NCBI GenBank assembly: GCA_035556555.1
Contig: DATMES010000040.1
Coordinates: 1 to 46,341 of the forward strand
DNA length: 46,341 nt
Direction: 5' to 3'
Source: Frankiaceae bacterium
Lineage (GTDB): Bacteria; Actinomycetota; Actinomycetes; BP-191
Of this stretch, positions 1 through 9,330 are shown one piece after another (positions within the stretch are counted from its first letter, which is position 1; each line of letters starts with the position of its first letter). The position numbers and the translations under genes are program-made. The notes under the pieces are model-generated. The model was not told the DNA's origin. It saw nothing but the letters and a program-made list of their open reading frames with translations, and did not search any database.

Positions 1-63
1 GCGAGCCGCGTCGTCAAGCCGTGGCCGGGAGCGAAGGAGCCGGGCGAGGGCGGTCACGAGTGA
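1..63 (+). CDS. nuoG: NuoG C-terminal end (partial)
   Basis: Only the last 20 codons lie in the window; they are read in frame 1 and stop at TGA 61-63. The residues ([14 protein letters not shown]) are a short tail and not diagnostic. The assignment rests on position: this frame ends in a GTGA overlap with nuoH, and nuoG is the usual gene before nuoH in actinobacterial complex I operons. The body of the subunit, with its iron-sulfur ligands, is outside the window. Confidence 0.6.
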   Translation, partial: ASRVVKPWPGAKEPGEGGHE

Positions 64-1073
64 ACGACGTCATCACCCTCGCCGCCGACGGCGGCATCCT
101 CCACTCGTTCGGCTTCCTGCTCGCGGTGAAGATCACGGCGATCCTGCTCGTCTTCCTCACCGTCCCGCTCGCGGTCGGCATGCTCGAGCACAAGGGCATG
201 GCGCACATGCAGGCGCGGCTCGGCCCGATGTACGCCGGCGGCTTCCACGGCTGGGCGCAGCTCGTCGCGGACGGCATCAAGTTCGTGCAGAAGGAGGACG
301 TCGTCCCGACCAACGCGGACCGCGGCGTCTTCAAGCTCGCGCCCGCGGTGTCGTTGCTCCCGGCGATGTTCGTCCTCGTCGTCATCCCCGTCGGTCCCGA
401 CATCGTCGCGGAGCCGTTGGACATCGGGCTCTTCTACGCCCTCGCCATCTCGTCGATCACCGTCATCGGCATGCTCATGGCGGCGTGGTCGAGCGCGAAC
501 AAGTTCTCGCTCCTCGGCGGCATCCGCGGCGCGGCGCAGCTCATCGCGTACGAGCTCCCGCTCATCCTCAGCGCCGTCTCCGTCGTCATCCTCGCGGGGA
601 CGTTGTCGCTCACCGGCATCGCGCACGCGTGGCGCTGGTGGTGGCTGCTCGCGCTCGCGCCCGGCATCTTCATCTTCTTCACGGCGTCGCTCGCCGAGCT
701 GAATCGACCGCCCTTCGACATGCCGGTCGCGGACTCCGAGATCATCTTCGGCCACATGACGGAGTACACGGGCCTGCGCTTCGCGCTGTTCCTCCTCACG
801 GAGTACGCCGGCATCGTCGTCGCCGCGGGCCTCATGACGGTCATGTTCTTCGGCGGCTGGCGCGGTCCGGGCCCCGAGGCGCTCGGGCCTGTCTGGACGC
901 TGGCGAAGGTGTTCGCGGTGGCGTTCGTCGTCGTCTGGCTGCGCGCGACGTACCCCCGCCTGCGCGAGGACCAGCTCCAGAAGTTCTGCTGGAAGGCGCT
1001 GATCCCCCTCGCGCTGGTGCAGCTCCTTGCCGTCGCCGCGCTCAAGGTCTACGTCATGCACGGAGCGCTCTGA
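60..1073 (+). CDS. nuoH: NADH-quinone oxidoreductase subunit H (NuoH)
   Basis: Membrane subunit of complex I that helps form the quinone-binding chamber where the peripheral arm meets the membrane arm. The 337-residue product is strongly hydrophobic, with about eight membrane segments. It carries the conserved loop [17 protein letters not shown] and the motif [19 protein letters not shown] near the N terminus, both typical of NuoH. GTG at 60 is chosen because it overlaps the preceding stop as GTGA; an in-frame ATG at 21 would add 13 Gly/Arg-rich residues and lie inside nuoG. The stop overlaps the nuoI ATG by one base, so translation is probably coupled. Part of the nuoGHIJKLMN transcript. Confidence 0.96.
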   Translation: MNDVITLAADGGILHSFGFLLAVKITAILLVFLTVPLAVGMLEHKGMAHMQARLGPMYAGGFHGWAQLVADGIKFVQKEDVVPTNADRGVFKLAPAVSLLPAMFVLVVIPVGPDIVAEPLDIGLFYALAISSITVIGMLMAAWSSANKFSLLGGIRGAAQLIAYELPLILSAVSVVILAGTLSLTGIAHAWRWWWLLALAPGIFIFFTASLAELNRPPFDMPVADSEIIFGHMTEYTGLRFALFLLTEYAGIVVAAGLMTVMFFGGWRGPGPEALGPVWTLAKVFAVAFVVVWLRATYPRLREDQLQKFCWKALIPLALVQLLAVAALKVYVMHGAL

Positions 1074-2143
1074 TGCCGGGCGGCACCGGCCTCCTCAAGG
1101 GCCTCTCCGTGACGCTGCGGACGATGACCAAGCGGTCCGTCACGCGGCAGTACCCCGACGTGAAGCCCGTGCTGCCCCCGCGTACCCGCGGTGTCATCGC
1201 GCTCATGGAGGAGAACTGCACGGTCTGCATGCTGTGCAGCCGCGAGTGCCCCGACTGGTGCATCTACATCGACTCCCACAAGGAGACGGTGCCGCCGAAG
1301 GAGCCGGGCGCCCGCGCGCGGACCCGCAACATCCTCGACCGCTTCGCCATCGACTTCGCGCTCTGCATGTACTGCGGCATCTGCGTCGAGGTCTGCCCGT
1401 TCGACGCGCTGTTCTGGTCGCCGGAGTTCGAGTACTCCGAGTACGACATCCGCGACCTGACGCACGAGAAGGAACGCCTGCGCGAGTGGATGTACACCGT
1501 CCCCGCGCCGCCGGTCCTCGACCCCGACGGCACGCCCGCCGCCGAGCTGGTCGCGGCGGAGAAGGCCGAGCCCAAGGTCTACGAGGCGCCGTCCCTCGGC
1601 GGCGGCGCTCCCGTCGCCGCGCCGGTCGCGGCCGCGCCCGCTGCCGTCGAGGCCACGCCGGCCGCCGCCGCTCCCGCGGAGGCCCCGGCGCCCGCCGCGA
1701 AGAAGCCCGCGCGCGAGCACGCCGAGATCGCCAAGGAGGACGTCGGCGTCGACCAGGCGGTCTTCGACGCGGCGATCGCGGCAGGCCTGCCCGAGCGCCA
1801 GGCCCGCGCCAAGGCCAAGTCGGCGTGGATGAAGGAGTGGAAGAAGAACAACGCGATCGAGGCGCCGTCCGAGCCCGAGGCGACCACAGCCCCTTCCCCC
1901 GCGGCCGGGTCCACTGAGGGTGGCGGCGATGCGGCCGGGGAGTCCGGCGACCTAAAGGACGCCGAAGGCGGCCCAGTCGCCGGGCCCCCGGATGCGTCGG
2001 CGGCGTCCTCCCACGACATCGGCGAGCCGCAGATCGACCAGGAGGTCTACGACGCCGCCATCGCGGAGGGGCTGCCCGACCGGGTCGCCCGCTCCAAGGC
2101 GAAGAGCGCGTGGGTCAAGAAGGCTCGGAAGGGGCTCGCGTGA
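1073..2143 (+). CDS. nuoI: NADH-quinone oxidoreductase subunit I with long repeat-bearing C-terminal tail
   Basis: 8Fe-8S ferredoxin-like subunit that carries electrons towards quinone. Two C-x2-C-x2-C-x3-CP clusters are visible, at C49/C52/C55/C59 and C98/C101/C104/C108, with an extra C63. The core ends near residue 160, the normal family size. The product is 356 residues because of an appended tail: an Ala/Pro-rich stretch, a 33-residue motif (residues 226-258, starting [17 protein letters not shown]), a Gly/Ser/Ala linker, and a second copy of the motif (residues 321-353, starting [17 protein letters not shown]). The copies share 22 of 33 residues. The ATG overlaps the nuoH stop by one base and the gene ends in a GTGA overlap with nuoJ, so the tail is in the natural reading frame and not a readthrough artefact. 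Tail function is unknown. Confidence 0.95.
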   Translation: MPGGTGLLKGLSVTLRTMTKRSVTRQYPDVKPVLPPRTRGVIALMEENCTVCMLCSRECPDWCIYIDSHKETVPPKEPGARARTRNILDRFAIDFALCMYCGICVEVCPFDALFWSPEFEYSEYDIRDLTHEKERLREWMYTVPAPPVLDPDGTPAAELVAAEKAEPKVYEAPSLGGGAPVAAPVAAAPAAVEATPAAAAPAEAPAPAAKKPAREHAEIAKEDVGVDQAVFDAAIAAGLPERQARAKAKSAWMKEWKKNNAIEAPSEPEATTAPSPAAGSTEGGGDAAGESGDLKDAEGGPVAGPPDASAASSHDIGEPQIDQEVYDAAIAEGLPDRVARSKAKSAWVKKARKGLA

Positions 2144-2679
2144 CCGTCCTCGCCCAGGCCCCGGCCTACACGAACATGCCCGCGCAGGAGGTCATCTTCA
2201 TCCTGCTCGGGATCATGACGCTGGCCGCCGCGTTCGCCGTCGTCACGACCCGCAACGTCGTCCACGCCGCGCTCTGGCTCGTCGTCACGCTGGCCGGCGC
2301 GGCGGGCTCGTACCTCATGCTCACCGCCGAGTTCCTCGCCTGGGTGCAGGTGCTGATCTACGTCGGCGCGGTCATCGTGCTGCTGCTGTTCGGGATCATG
2401 CTGACCAAGGCCCCGATCGGCGGCGACGACAACCTCTCGAGCGAGAACCGCATCCCCGCCGCGATCGTCGGCATCGCCAGCGCGGCGACGCTCGTGACGC
2501 TCGTGATCGACGCGTTCCGGCACTCGTACATCGAGCTCGGCGCGGGCACCGGCGCGGCACCGGTCGGGCGGGCGATCTTCAGCTCGTACGTCCTGCCGTT
2601 CGAGGTCGTGTCGCTGCTCCTGCTGGCCGCGCTGATCGGCTCGATCGTCCTGTCCCGCCGCGACGAGGAAGGCCAGTAA
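2140..2679 (+). CDS. nuoJ: NADH-quinone oxidoreductase subunit J (NuoJ)
   Basis: Small membrane subunit of complex I, 179 residues, with about five hydrophobic segments. Family hallmarks are the early segment [22 protein letters not shown] and the central [20 protein letters not shown], the region of the pi-bulge helix thought to take part in coupling. GTG at 2140 overlaps the nuoI stop as GTGA. An upstream in-frame ATG at 2110 would start inside the nuoI tail and is less likely. The stop codon overlaps the nuoK ATG by one base. Confidence 0.94.
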   Translation: MTVLAQAPAYTNMPAQEVIFILLGIMTLAAAFAVVTTRNVVHAALWLVVTLAGAAGSYLMLTAEFLAWVQVLIYVGAVIVLLLFGIMLTKAPIGGDDNLSSENRIPAAIVGIASAATLVTLVIDAFRHSYIELGAGTGAAPVGRAIFSSYVLPFEVVSLLLLAALIGSIVLSRRDEEGQ

Positions 2680-3032
2680 TGCATCTCGTCTACCCCGTCG
2701 TGCTGGCGGCGCTGCTGTTCTCGATCGGCATCTACGGCGTCCTCGCGCGCCGCAACGCCGTCCTCATCCTCATGTCGATCGAGATCATGCTCAACGCCGT
2801 CAACATCAACCTGATCGCGTTCAACGCCTACCTGCGCGACCCGCTGATGGGCGGGCAGATCTTCGCGCTGTTCGTCATCACGGTCGCGGCCGCCGAGGTC
2901 GGCGTCGGCCTGGCGATCGTGCTGCTGATCTTCCGCAACCGCGAGACCGTCGACCTCGACTCGCTCCGCGAGCTGAGCGACGCGCCGCCGGTGCGCCCGT
3001 CCCGAGCCCGCGAGGAGGCGCCCGTCCGCTAA
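2679..3032 (+). CDS. nuoK: NADH-quinone oxidoreductase subunit K (NuoK)
   Basis: Three-helix membrane subunit of complex I. The 117-residue product shows the NuoK pattern: [30 protein letters not shown] with the conserved membrane glutamate in the second helix, then [19 protein letters not shown] with the second glutamate in the third helix. These two acidic residues belong to the proton path. It runs slightly longer than the usual ~100 residues through a charged tail after residue 90. ATG 2679 overlaps the nuoJ stop by one base. A 39-bp gap containing a purine-rich stretch separates it from nuoL. Confidence 0.95.
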   Translation: MHLVYPVVLAALLFSIGIYGVLARRNAVLILMSIEIMLNAVNINLIAFNAYLRDPLMGGQIFALFVITVAAAEVGVGLAIVLLIFRNRETVDLDSLRELSDAPPVRPSRAREEAPVR

Positions 3033-3071
3033 GGACAGGCGCTTTCATAGAGAGAGGATTCGGACACAGCC

Positions 3072-5093
3072 GTGGCGGACTACGCCTGGATCATCCCGAC
3101 GCTGCCGGCGGTGGCGTTCTTCGTGATCCTGCTGCTCGGCAAGCGGCTGCCCCGCGGCGGCGACTTCGTCGGCATCATCGCGATCGCCGGCTCCCTCGTC
3201 GTCGCGATCGGCGTGCTGATCCAGGCGTTCGCCAACGCCGGCGGCGACGAGCACGCCGCGGAGGAAGGCGGCCACGCGGCCAACTGGGTCGTCGAGAAAG
3301 CCGTCGTCCTCACGAAGTTCGGCAACGGCGAGCTGACCCTCGGCATGAAGGTCGACGGCCTCGCGGCGGTGATGTTCATCGTCGTCTGCGTCGTGTCGCT
3401 GCTCGTGCAGATCTACTCGACGTCGTACATGCACGGCGACAGCCGCTACACGTTCTTCTTCGCGATCCTGTCGATGTTCACGACCGGCATGCTGCTGGTC
3501 ACCATCGCCGACAACCTCCTGCTGATGCTCGTCGGCTGGGAGATCATGGGCGTCTGCTCGTACTTCCTCATCGGCCACTACTGGGAGGAACGTCCGAACA
3601 GCAACGCCGCCATCAAGGCGTTCATCACGACGCGCATCGGCGACGTCGGCTTCATGTTCGGCATCGCGACGCTGTTCTGGGGTGCGCACTCGTTCAAGCT
3701 GACGGAGATCATCCATGCGGCCGAGGAAGGCCACATCTCCCGCAACTTCATCGTCGCGGGCACGCTGCTGCTCTTCTGCGGCGCGATCGGCAAGAGCGCG
3801 CAGTTCCCGCTGCACGTCTGGCTGCCCGACGCCATGGCGGGCCCGACGCCGGTCTCCGCGCTGATCCACGCCGCGACGATGGTCGCGTCCGGCATCTACA
3901 TGGTCTGCCGGCTCTACCCGGTGTTCGAGCTGTCGGGTCCCGCGCTCAACCTCATCGGCGTCCTCGCCGCGATCACGATGCTCATGGCGGCGTTGATCGC
4001 GCTGGTGCAGGACGACATCAAGAAGGTCCTGGCGTACTCGACCGTCAGCCAGCTCGCGTACATGACCGCGGGCCTGTCGGTGGGCGGCTACACGGCGGGC
4101 TTCTTCCACCTGTTCACGCACGCGGCGTTCAAGGCCCTGCTCTTCCTTGGTGCCGGCTCGGTGATCCACGCCGTCGGCACCAACAACATGAGCGAGATGG
4201 GCGGCCTCAAGAAGTACATGCCGCGCACGCACGCGACGTTCCTCATCGGCTCGCTGGCACTGGCCGGACTGTTCCCGCTGGCGGCGTTCTGGTCGAAGGA
4301 CGAGATCATCGTCGACGCCTGCCGCGCGGCCGGCTTCTGCCACGAGCTCGAGCACGTCGCGACGTCGCCGCTGGTCGGCAAGATCGTGTTCGCCGCGACG
4401 ATCATCACGGCGCTGCTGACGGCGTTCTACACGCTGCGGATGTACTGCCTGACGTTCCTCGGCAAGTACCGCGGCACCGCGCACCCGCACGAGTCGCCGT
4501 TGGCGATGACCGGCCCGCTCATGGTGCTCGCTGTGCCCGCGCTGTTCCTCGGCCTGCTCGGCTCGCCGCTGCTGGCGAAGGGGCCGTACTTCGGCAAGGT
4601 CATCGCGTTCGCCGGCCAGCACACCCACGAGCCGCACCTGCACCTGGTGCTCGGGGGCGTCTCGATCCTGCTGTTCCTCGTCGGCGCCGGGGTCGGCTAC
4701 TCGGTCTACGGCAAGGGCATGCCGCGGCGTGACCCGACGCTGCACATGGGCTTCGCGACCACGCTGTTCGCGAACAAGTTCTACCTGGACGAGCTGTACC
4801 TCAACGGCCTCGTCCGCCCGGTCCGCACGACGGTCTCCAACGCCGCGTACTGGCTCAACCAGAACGTCTTCGACGCGCCGCCCAACCTCGCGGGCAAGGC
4901 GGCGATCTCGGCAGGCCGCGGCGCGTACAGCGTCGACCAGACGCTCGTCGACGGCGCGGTCAACGGCTCCGGCCGGACCGCCGACTACCTCGGCCGCGGA
5001 CTGCGGCTGCTCCAGAACGGCAACGTGCAGGCGTACGCGACGGCAATGTTCATCGGCGTCGTGGCTCTCGCAGTCGTGTTCTCGGCTCGTTAA
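3072..5093 (+). CDS. nuoL: NADH-quinone oxidoreductase subunit L (NuoL)
   Basis: Distal antiporter-like proton-pumping subunit of complex I, 673 residues, close to the usual NuoL length. Conserved segments include SRYTFFFAILSMFTTGMLLV, the glutamate helix LLMLVGWEIMGVCSYFLIGH, the lysine motif GKSAQFPLHVWLPDAMAGPT, and SALIHAATMVASGIY. The C terminus holds the long amphipathic lateral-helix region. GTG at 3072 follows a purine-rich AGAGAGAGGA about 9 bases upstream. The gene is 14 bp ahead of nuoM in the same operon. Confidence 0.96.
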   Translation: MADYAWIIPTLPAVAFFVILLLGKRLPRGGDFVGIIAIAGSLVVAIGVLIQAFANAGGDEHAAEEGGHAANWVVEKAVVLTKFGNGELTLGMKVDGLAAVMFIVVCVVSLLVQIYSTSYMHGDSRYTFFFAILSMFTTGMLLVTIADNLLLMLVGWEIMGVCSYFLIGHYWEERPNSNAAIKAFITTRIGDVGFMFGIATLFWGAHSFKLTEIIHAAEEGHISRNFIVAGTLLLFCGAIGKSAQFPLHVWLPDAMAGPTPVSALIHAATMVASGIYMVCRLYPVFELSGPALNLIGVLAAITMLMAALIALVQDDIKKVLAYSTVSQLAYMTAGLSVGGYTAGFFHLFTHAAFKALLFLGAGSVIHAVGTNNMSEMGGLKKYMPRTHATFLIGSLALAGLFPLAAFWSKDEIIVDACRAAGFCHELEHVATSPLVGKIVFAATIITALLTAFYTLRMYCLTFLGKYRGTAHPHESPLAMTGPLMVLAVPALFLGLLGSPLLAKGPYFGKVIAFAGQHTHEPHLHLVLGGVSILLFLVGAGVGYSVYGKGMPRRDPTLHMGFATTLFANKFYLDELYLNGLVRPVRTTVSNAAYWLNQNVFDAPPNLAGKAAISAGRGAYSVDQTLVDGAVNGSGRTADYLGRGLRLLQNGNVQAYATAMFIGVVALAVVFSAR

Positions 5094-5107
5094 ACGGAAA
5101 GGCTGAC

Positions 5108-6682
5108 ATGAACGACGTCTGGCAGGACTGGGCGCTGACGCTGACGGTCCTGGTGCCGTTGCTCGGCGCGATCGTCATCGCCTTGACGCCGGCTGCGCAG
5201 GAGCGGGCCGCGAAGGGCCTCGCCGTGGTGTTCTCGTTCGTCACGTTCGCCGTGACGATCGGGATCCTGGCGACCTACGACTTCTCGGACACCGTCGAGC
5301 AGTTCCCCAAGCACATGCAGTTCGACGTCAACGTGTCGTGGATCGAGGCCATCAACTCCCGCTACCACCTGGGCATCGACGGCGTCTCGCTGCCGCTCGT
5401 CGTCCTGACCGGCCTGCTGACGTTCCTCTGCGCGATCTACTCGCTGAAGGTGATCCCTGCGCCCGGCAAGCCCAAGGCGCTGCTGTCGCTGATGATGCTG
5501 CTCGAGGTCGGCATGATGGGCGCGTTCGTCGCGCTCGACCTGATCCTCTTCTTCATCTTCTTCGAGATCGTGCTCGTCCCGATGTTCTTCATGATCGCCG
5601 TCTGGGGCGGGCCCAACCGCGGCTACGCCAGCGTGAAGTTCTTCCTCTACACGCTGTTCGGCTCGGCGTTCATGCTGCTGAGCTTCCTCGCGATCTACTT
5701 CAAGTCGGACCCGCACACGTTCGACATCCTGCTGCTGGCGCAGAGCGGCAGCCACTTCGCGCGCGACTTCCAGATGATCGCGTTCCTCGGCATGTTCGTC
5801 GGCTTCGCGATCAAGGTGCCGATGTGGCCGCTGCACACCTGGCTGCCCGACGCGCACACCGAGGCGCCGACGATCGGCTCGGTCCTGCTGGCCGGCATCC
5901 TGCTGAAGATGGGGACGTACGGCTTCGTCCGCATCGCCATGCCGATCCTGCCGACGGCTGCCAAGGAGTACGCGCCGTGGATCGGCATCCTGGCGGTGAT
6001 CGCGATCATCTACGGCTCCCTGTGCTGTCTGGCACAGAAGGAGATCAAGCGGATGATCGCGTTCTCCTCGGTCGGACACATGGGCTTCGTCATGCTCGGC
6101 ATCGCGACGATGACCGAGACCGGCATCAACGCCGCGCTGTTCGGCAACATCGCGCACGGCGTCATCACCGGCATGCTGTTCTTCATCGTCGGCTCGGTGA
6201 AGGAGCGTTACCACACCGGTGACATCGCGGAGATCGGCGGTGGCATGCTCGCCAAGACGCCGTACCTCGGGTCGCTGCTGACGTTCGTGGCGATCGCGTC
6301 TCTGGGCCTGCCAGGGCTGGCCGGCTTCTGGGGTGAGATGTTCGCGCTGCTCGCCGCGTGGAACCCCGCCGAGGGCCTCAACCGGCCGCTCTTCTACGCC
6401 CTCGCCGTGGGTGGCGCGATCGGCACCGTGCTCACCGCGGGCTACTTCCTCTGGCTGCTGCAGCGCGTCAACCTCGGCGTCGTTCCCGAGCGCTGGAAGA
6501 ACGAGCGCTTCAGCGACGTCCTCGGCATCGAGCTCGGCGCGTGGGCGCCGCTGCTGGTCCTCATCGTGGCGTTCGGCGTCTACCCGAAGTTCGTCTTCGG
6601 GATCACCGACATCGCGGTCAAGGGCCTGCTCGCGGGCATGGGCATGGGTGAAGCCGGGGCCGGCGTCGGAGCTGGTCACTAG
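5108..6682 (+). CDS. nuoM: NADH-quinone oxidoreductase subunit M (NuoM)
   Basis: Antiporter-like proton-pumping membrane subunit of complex I, 524 residues, the normal size. Diagnostic stretches are FFIFFEIVLVPMFFMIAVWGG with the key membrane glutamate, KVPMWPLHTWLPDAHTEAPT with the conserved Lys and His, and FSSVGHMGFVMLGIA. The ATG at 5108 follows GGAAAGG. It lies 14 bp after nuoL and 2 bp before nuoN. The last residues are Gly/Ala-rich (GMGMGEAGAGVGAGH), which looks like a lineage-specific tail. Confidence 0.96.
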   Translation: MNDVWQDWALTLTVLVPLLGAIVIALTPAAQERAAKGLAVVFSFVTFAVTIGILATYDFSDTVEQFPKHMQFDVNVSWIEAINSRYHLGIDGVSLPLVVLTGLLTFLCAIYSLKVIPAPGKPKALLSLMMLLEVGMMGAFVALDLILFFIFFEIVLVPMFFMIAVWGGPNRGYASVKFFLYTLFGSAFMLLSFLAIYFKSDPHTFDILLLAQSGSHFARDFQMIAFLGMFVGFAIKVPMWPLHTWLPDAHTEAPTIGSVLLAGILLKMGTYGFVRIAMPILPTAAKEYAPWIGILAVIAIIYGSLCCLAQKEIKRMIAFSSVGHMGFVMLGIATMTETGINAALFGNIAHGVITGMLFFIVGSVKERYHTGDIAEIGGGMLAKTPYLGSLLTFVAIASLGLPGLAGFWGEMFALLAAWNPAEGLNRPLFYALAVGGAIGTVLTAGYFLWLLQRVNLGVVPERWKNERFSDVLGIELGAWAPLLVLIVAFGVYPKFVFGITDIAVKGLLAGMGMGEAGAGVGAGH

Positions 6683-6684
6683 CC

Positions 6685-8244
6685 ATGCTGCAGTCCATCG
6701 ACTACTACGCGATCCTGCCGGAGCTGATCCTCGGCGGGGCGCTGCTGCTCGTCCTGATCGTGGACCTGTTCCTGCCGCGGGACCGCAAGTGGCTGGCGAT
6801 GCCGCTGTCGCTGTTCGGCGTGCTCGGCTCGCTGGCCGCGACGCTGACGTTCGTCGGCAACGTCGGCGGCGACAACGCGCGGTCGACGTTCTGCACGGGT
6901 CCGACGGCCGGCTGGAGCGAGTACCCGCCGCTGGCCGACGCGCTCGCGGCCGGTGGCGACTGCTCGTTCGTCGTCGACAACTTCGCGGTGCTGTTCAAGG
7001 TCATCTTCCTGGTGTCCGCCGCGGTCGTGCTGCTCCTCTCGCTGAACTACTTCGAGGAAGGCCGCTACTACCAGGGCGAGTACTACTTCCTGCTCCTGGT
7101 GTCGTTCTTCGGGATGCTGACGATCGCGTCGAGCCGCGACCTCATCATGCTGTTCATCTCGCTGGAGCTCGTGTCGGTGCCCGGTTTCGTCATCGCGGGC
7201 TTCCGCAAGACCGACACCCGGTCGAGCGAGTCCGCGATCAAGTTCTTCCTCATCGGCGTGCTCGCCACCGCCGTCATGCTCTTCGGCATGAGCCTGGTCT
7301 ACGGGCTCACCGGCTCGCTGCAGCTCGAGGTCATCGCGCGGGAGCTCGCCACCGACGCGCGGACGCCGGCGGCGCTGGCCGCGGTCGGGCTCGTCATCAC
7401 CGGCTTCGCGTTCAAGGTGTCGGCGGCGCCGTTCCACTTCTGGGCGCCGGACACCTACCAGGGCGCGCCGGTCCCCGTGGCGGCGTTCCTCTCGGTCGCG
7501 TCGAAGGCCGCGGGCTTCACCGGACTCATGGCCGTCTGCTTCATCGGCTTCGCGCCGTACGCCGACGTCTGGGGCCCGCTGCTCGCCGTCCTCGCGGTCA
7601 TCACGATGACGCTGGGCAACCTCGTCGCGATCCAGCAACGCCACATGGTCCGGCTGCTCGCGTACTCCTCCGTCGCGCAGGCCGGCTACATGCTGGTGCC
7701 CTTCGGCGTCGCGGCCGCCGCGGGCGGGCGGGCCGACCTGGCCGACGCGTTCGCGGCGACGCTGTCGTACATCGCGATCTACTCGATCATGAACCTCGGC
7801 GTCTTCGCCTGCGTCATCGCGGTCGCCCGCCGTACGCCGCGCAACCTCGTCGCCGACTACCGCGGGCTGGTCAAGACGTCGCCTGTGCTGGCGGTCGTGC
7901 TGGCGTTCTTCCTGTTCTGCCTCGCGGGCGCGCCTCCGGGTGTCGCGGGGCTGTTCGCGAAGTTCGTGGTCTTCCGCGCGGCGGTCGACGGTCAGGTCGT
8001 CTGGCTCGCGGTCGTCATGGCGGTCAACACGGTCATCGCGGCGTACTACTACCTCAAGCTGGCGTTCAACCTGTTCGCCGGGCTCGGGGAGCCGGCCGGT
8101 GAGGAGCCGCTCGCGCGGGTCCGGATCCCGGCCCCGATCGTGGCCGCGATCGGTCTCACCGCGGTCGCCGCGCTGGTGCTGAGCGTGTACCCGCAGGTGA
8201 TGCTCGACGTGACGCCGCGCGCGGTGTTCGCGCTGGCGCCGTAG
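6685..8244 (+). CDS. nuoN: NADH-quinone oxidoreductase subunit N (NuoN)
   Basis: Third antiporter-like subunit and last gene of the operon, 519 residues. Recognisable motifs: LIMLFISLELVSVPGFVIAG with the conserved glutamate, FKVSAAPFHFWAPDTYQGAP, AYSSVAQAGYML, and FLFCLAGAPPGVAGLFAKF. ATG at 6685 lies two bases after the nuoM stop. The loop around residues 55-90 (DNARSTFCTGPTAGWS and following) adds hydrophilic sequence including two cysteines before the next membrane segment. A 36-bp gap follows before htpX and shows no clear terminator, so htpX may be co-transcribed. Confidence 0.95.
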   Translation: MLQSIDYYAILPELILGGALLLVLIVDLFLPRDRKWLAMPLSLFGVLGSLAATLTFVGNVGGDNARSTFCTGPTAGWSEYPPLADALAAGGDCSFVVDNFAVLFKVIFLVSAAVVLLLSLNYFEEGRYYQGEYYFLLLVSFFGMLTIASSRDLIMLFISLELVSVPGFVIAGFRKTDTRSSESAIKFFLIGVLATAVMLFGMSLVYGLTGSLQLEVIARELATDARTPAALAAVGLVITGFAFKVSAAPFHFWAPDTYQGAPVPVAAFLSVASKAAGFTGLMAVCFIGFAPYADVWGPLLAVLAVITMTLGNLVAIQQRHMVRLLAYSSVAQAGYMLVPFGVAAAAGGRADLADAFAATLSYIAIYSIMNLGVFACVIAVARRTPRNLVADYRGLVKTSPVLAVVLAFFLFCLAGAPPGVAGLFAKFVVFRAAVDGQVVWLAVVMAVNTVIAAYYYLKLAFNLFAGLGEPAGEEPLARVRIPAPIVAAIGLTAVAALVLSVYPQVMLDVTPRAVFALAP

Positions 8245-8280
8245 GGAACGTTCGCCGGCCTTCAGGACGTTGGAAGAGAC

Positions 8281-9159
8281 GTGAACCACTCGCACCGCAA
8301 CGGCCTCAAGACGGCCGTCATGCTCACCCTGCTCTCCGGCGTCATCCTCGTCATCGGCTCGCGCTTCGGCTCGGGCGGGCTCTGGATCGCGCTGGTGGCC
8401 GCGCTCGCCATCAACGGCGGGACGTACTTCTTCAGCGACAAGCTCGCGCTGCGCTCCATGCACGCGCGCCCGGTCAGCGAGGCCGAGGCGCCGATGCTGT
8501 ACCGGATCGTCGCGGAGCTCGCGCAGGTCAACCGGATGCCGATGCCGCGGCTCTACGTGTCGCCGACGATGCAGCCGAACGCGTTCGCCACCGGCCGCTC
8601 GCCGCGCCACGCCGCCGTCTGCTGCACCGAGGGCATCCTCGCGCTGATGGACGAGCGCGAGCTGCGCGGCGTCCTCGGCCACGAGCTGGCGCACGTCGCC
8701 AACCGCGACATCCTCATCTCGTCCGTCGCCGCGGGCCTCGCGACGGTCATCATGTTCGCGGCCCGGATGGCGTGGTTCGCGCAGCTCTTCGGCGGCGGCC
8801 GTAGCGACGACGAGGAGGGCGGCGGCGGCCTCGAGACGCTGGCACTGATCATCCTCGGGCCGATGGCCGCCGGGCTCATGCAGATGGCGCTGTCGCGGTC
8901 GCGGGAGTACCAGGCCGACGCGACGGGCGCGCGCGTGACCGGCGACCCGCTGGCGCTGGCGAGCGCGCTGCGCAAGCTGCACGCCGGCGCCGAGGCGCGG
9001 CCGCTGCCCGCGACCGCCGGCCTCGCGACGACGAGCCAGCTCATGATCGCGAACCCGTTCGGCGGGCGCGTGGGCGGGCTCGGCAAGCTGTTCTCGACGC
9101 ACCCGCCGATGGAGGAGCGCGTACGCCGCCTCGAAGAGATGGCGGGCGTCCGCGCGTAA
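8281..9159 (+). CDS. htpX: Membrane zinc metalloprotease HtpX
   Basis: M48-family membrane-anchored protease involved in quality control of membrane proteins. The 292-residue product has two N-terminal hydrophobic segments (about residues 10-50), then the catalytic HELAH at residues 134-138 and the third zinc ligand E209 in [10 protein letters not shown]. Two further hydrophobic stretches follow the HExxH motif, as in the family. GTG 8281 is preceded by GGAAGAG. The stop codon TAA (9157-9159) coincides with the left end of the 164-bp foldback element, so the exact C terminus may have been set by that insertion. Confidence 0.94.
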   Translation: MNHSHRNGLKTAVMLTLLSGVILVIGSRFGSGGLWIALVAALAINGGTYFFSDKLALRSMHARPVSEAEAPMLYRIVAELAQVNRMPMPRLYVSPTMQPNAFATGRSPRHAAVCCTEGILALMDERELRGVLGHELAHVANRDILISSVAAGLATVIMFAARMAWFAQLFGGGRSDDEEGGGGLETLALIILGPMAAGLMQMALSRSREYQADATGARVTGDPLALASALRKLHAGAEARPLPATAGLATTSQLMIANPFGGRVGGLGKLFSTHPPMEERVRRLEEMAGVRA

Positions 9160-9320
9160 GGGGTGTCTCGCCACCCGTGATCGTCGCGAGCAGCGTCCGG
9201 GATGGTGCATCGCAAGGCGGAGGAGGCCCCGATAGCAGCGCTATCGGGGCCTCCGACAACGCGGCGAGGTGCCGTGCCGGGCGCTGCGCAGCAGATCGAC
9301 GGGTGGGGAGACACCCCTTA
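9157..9320 (+). repeat. 164-bp symmetric foldback (MITE-like) element
   Basis: The whole interval is an imperfect palindrome centred near 9238. The outer arms, 9157-9176 and 9301-9320, match at 19 of 20 positions (TAAGGGGTGTCTC outward ends). The inner arms, 9222-9236 and 9240-9254, are a perfect 15-bp stem with a 3-base loop. The stretches between them also match imperfectly in inverted orientation. Both ends finish in TA, which would fit a TA target duplication as made by IS630/Tc1-type elements. No coding region is present inside. The left end supplies the htpX stop codon. A folded RNA element or bidirectional terminator is the alternative reading. Confidence 0.6.
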
Positions 9321-9324
9321 GTCT
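9319..9324 (+). promoter_or_regulatory. Candidate -10 box of a leaderless promoter for the CorA-type gene
   Basis: TAGTCT at 9319-9324 ends six bases before the GTG at 9331, the spacing expected when transcription begins at or next to the start codon. No Shine-Dalgarno sequence is visible. The first two bases of the box belong to the right end of the foldback element, so the element may have contributed to the present promoter. A weak -35 (ATCGAC, 9295-9300) is 18 bp upstream. Confidence 0.4.
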
Positions 9325-9330
9325 CGCGGT

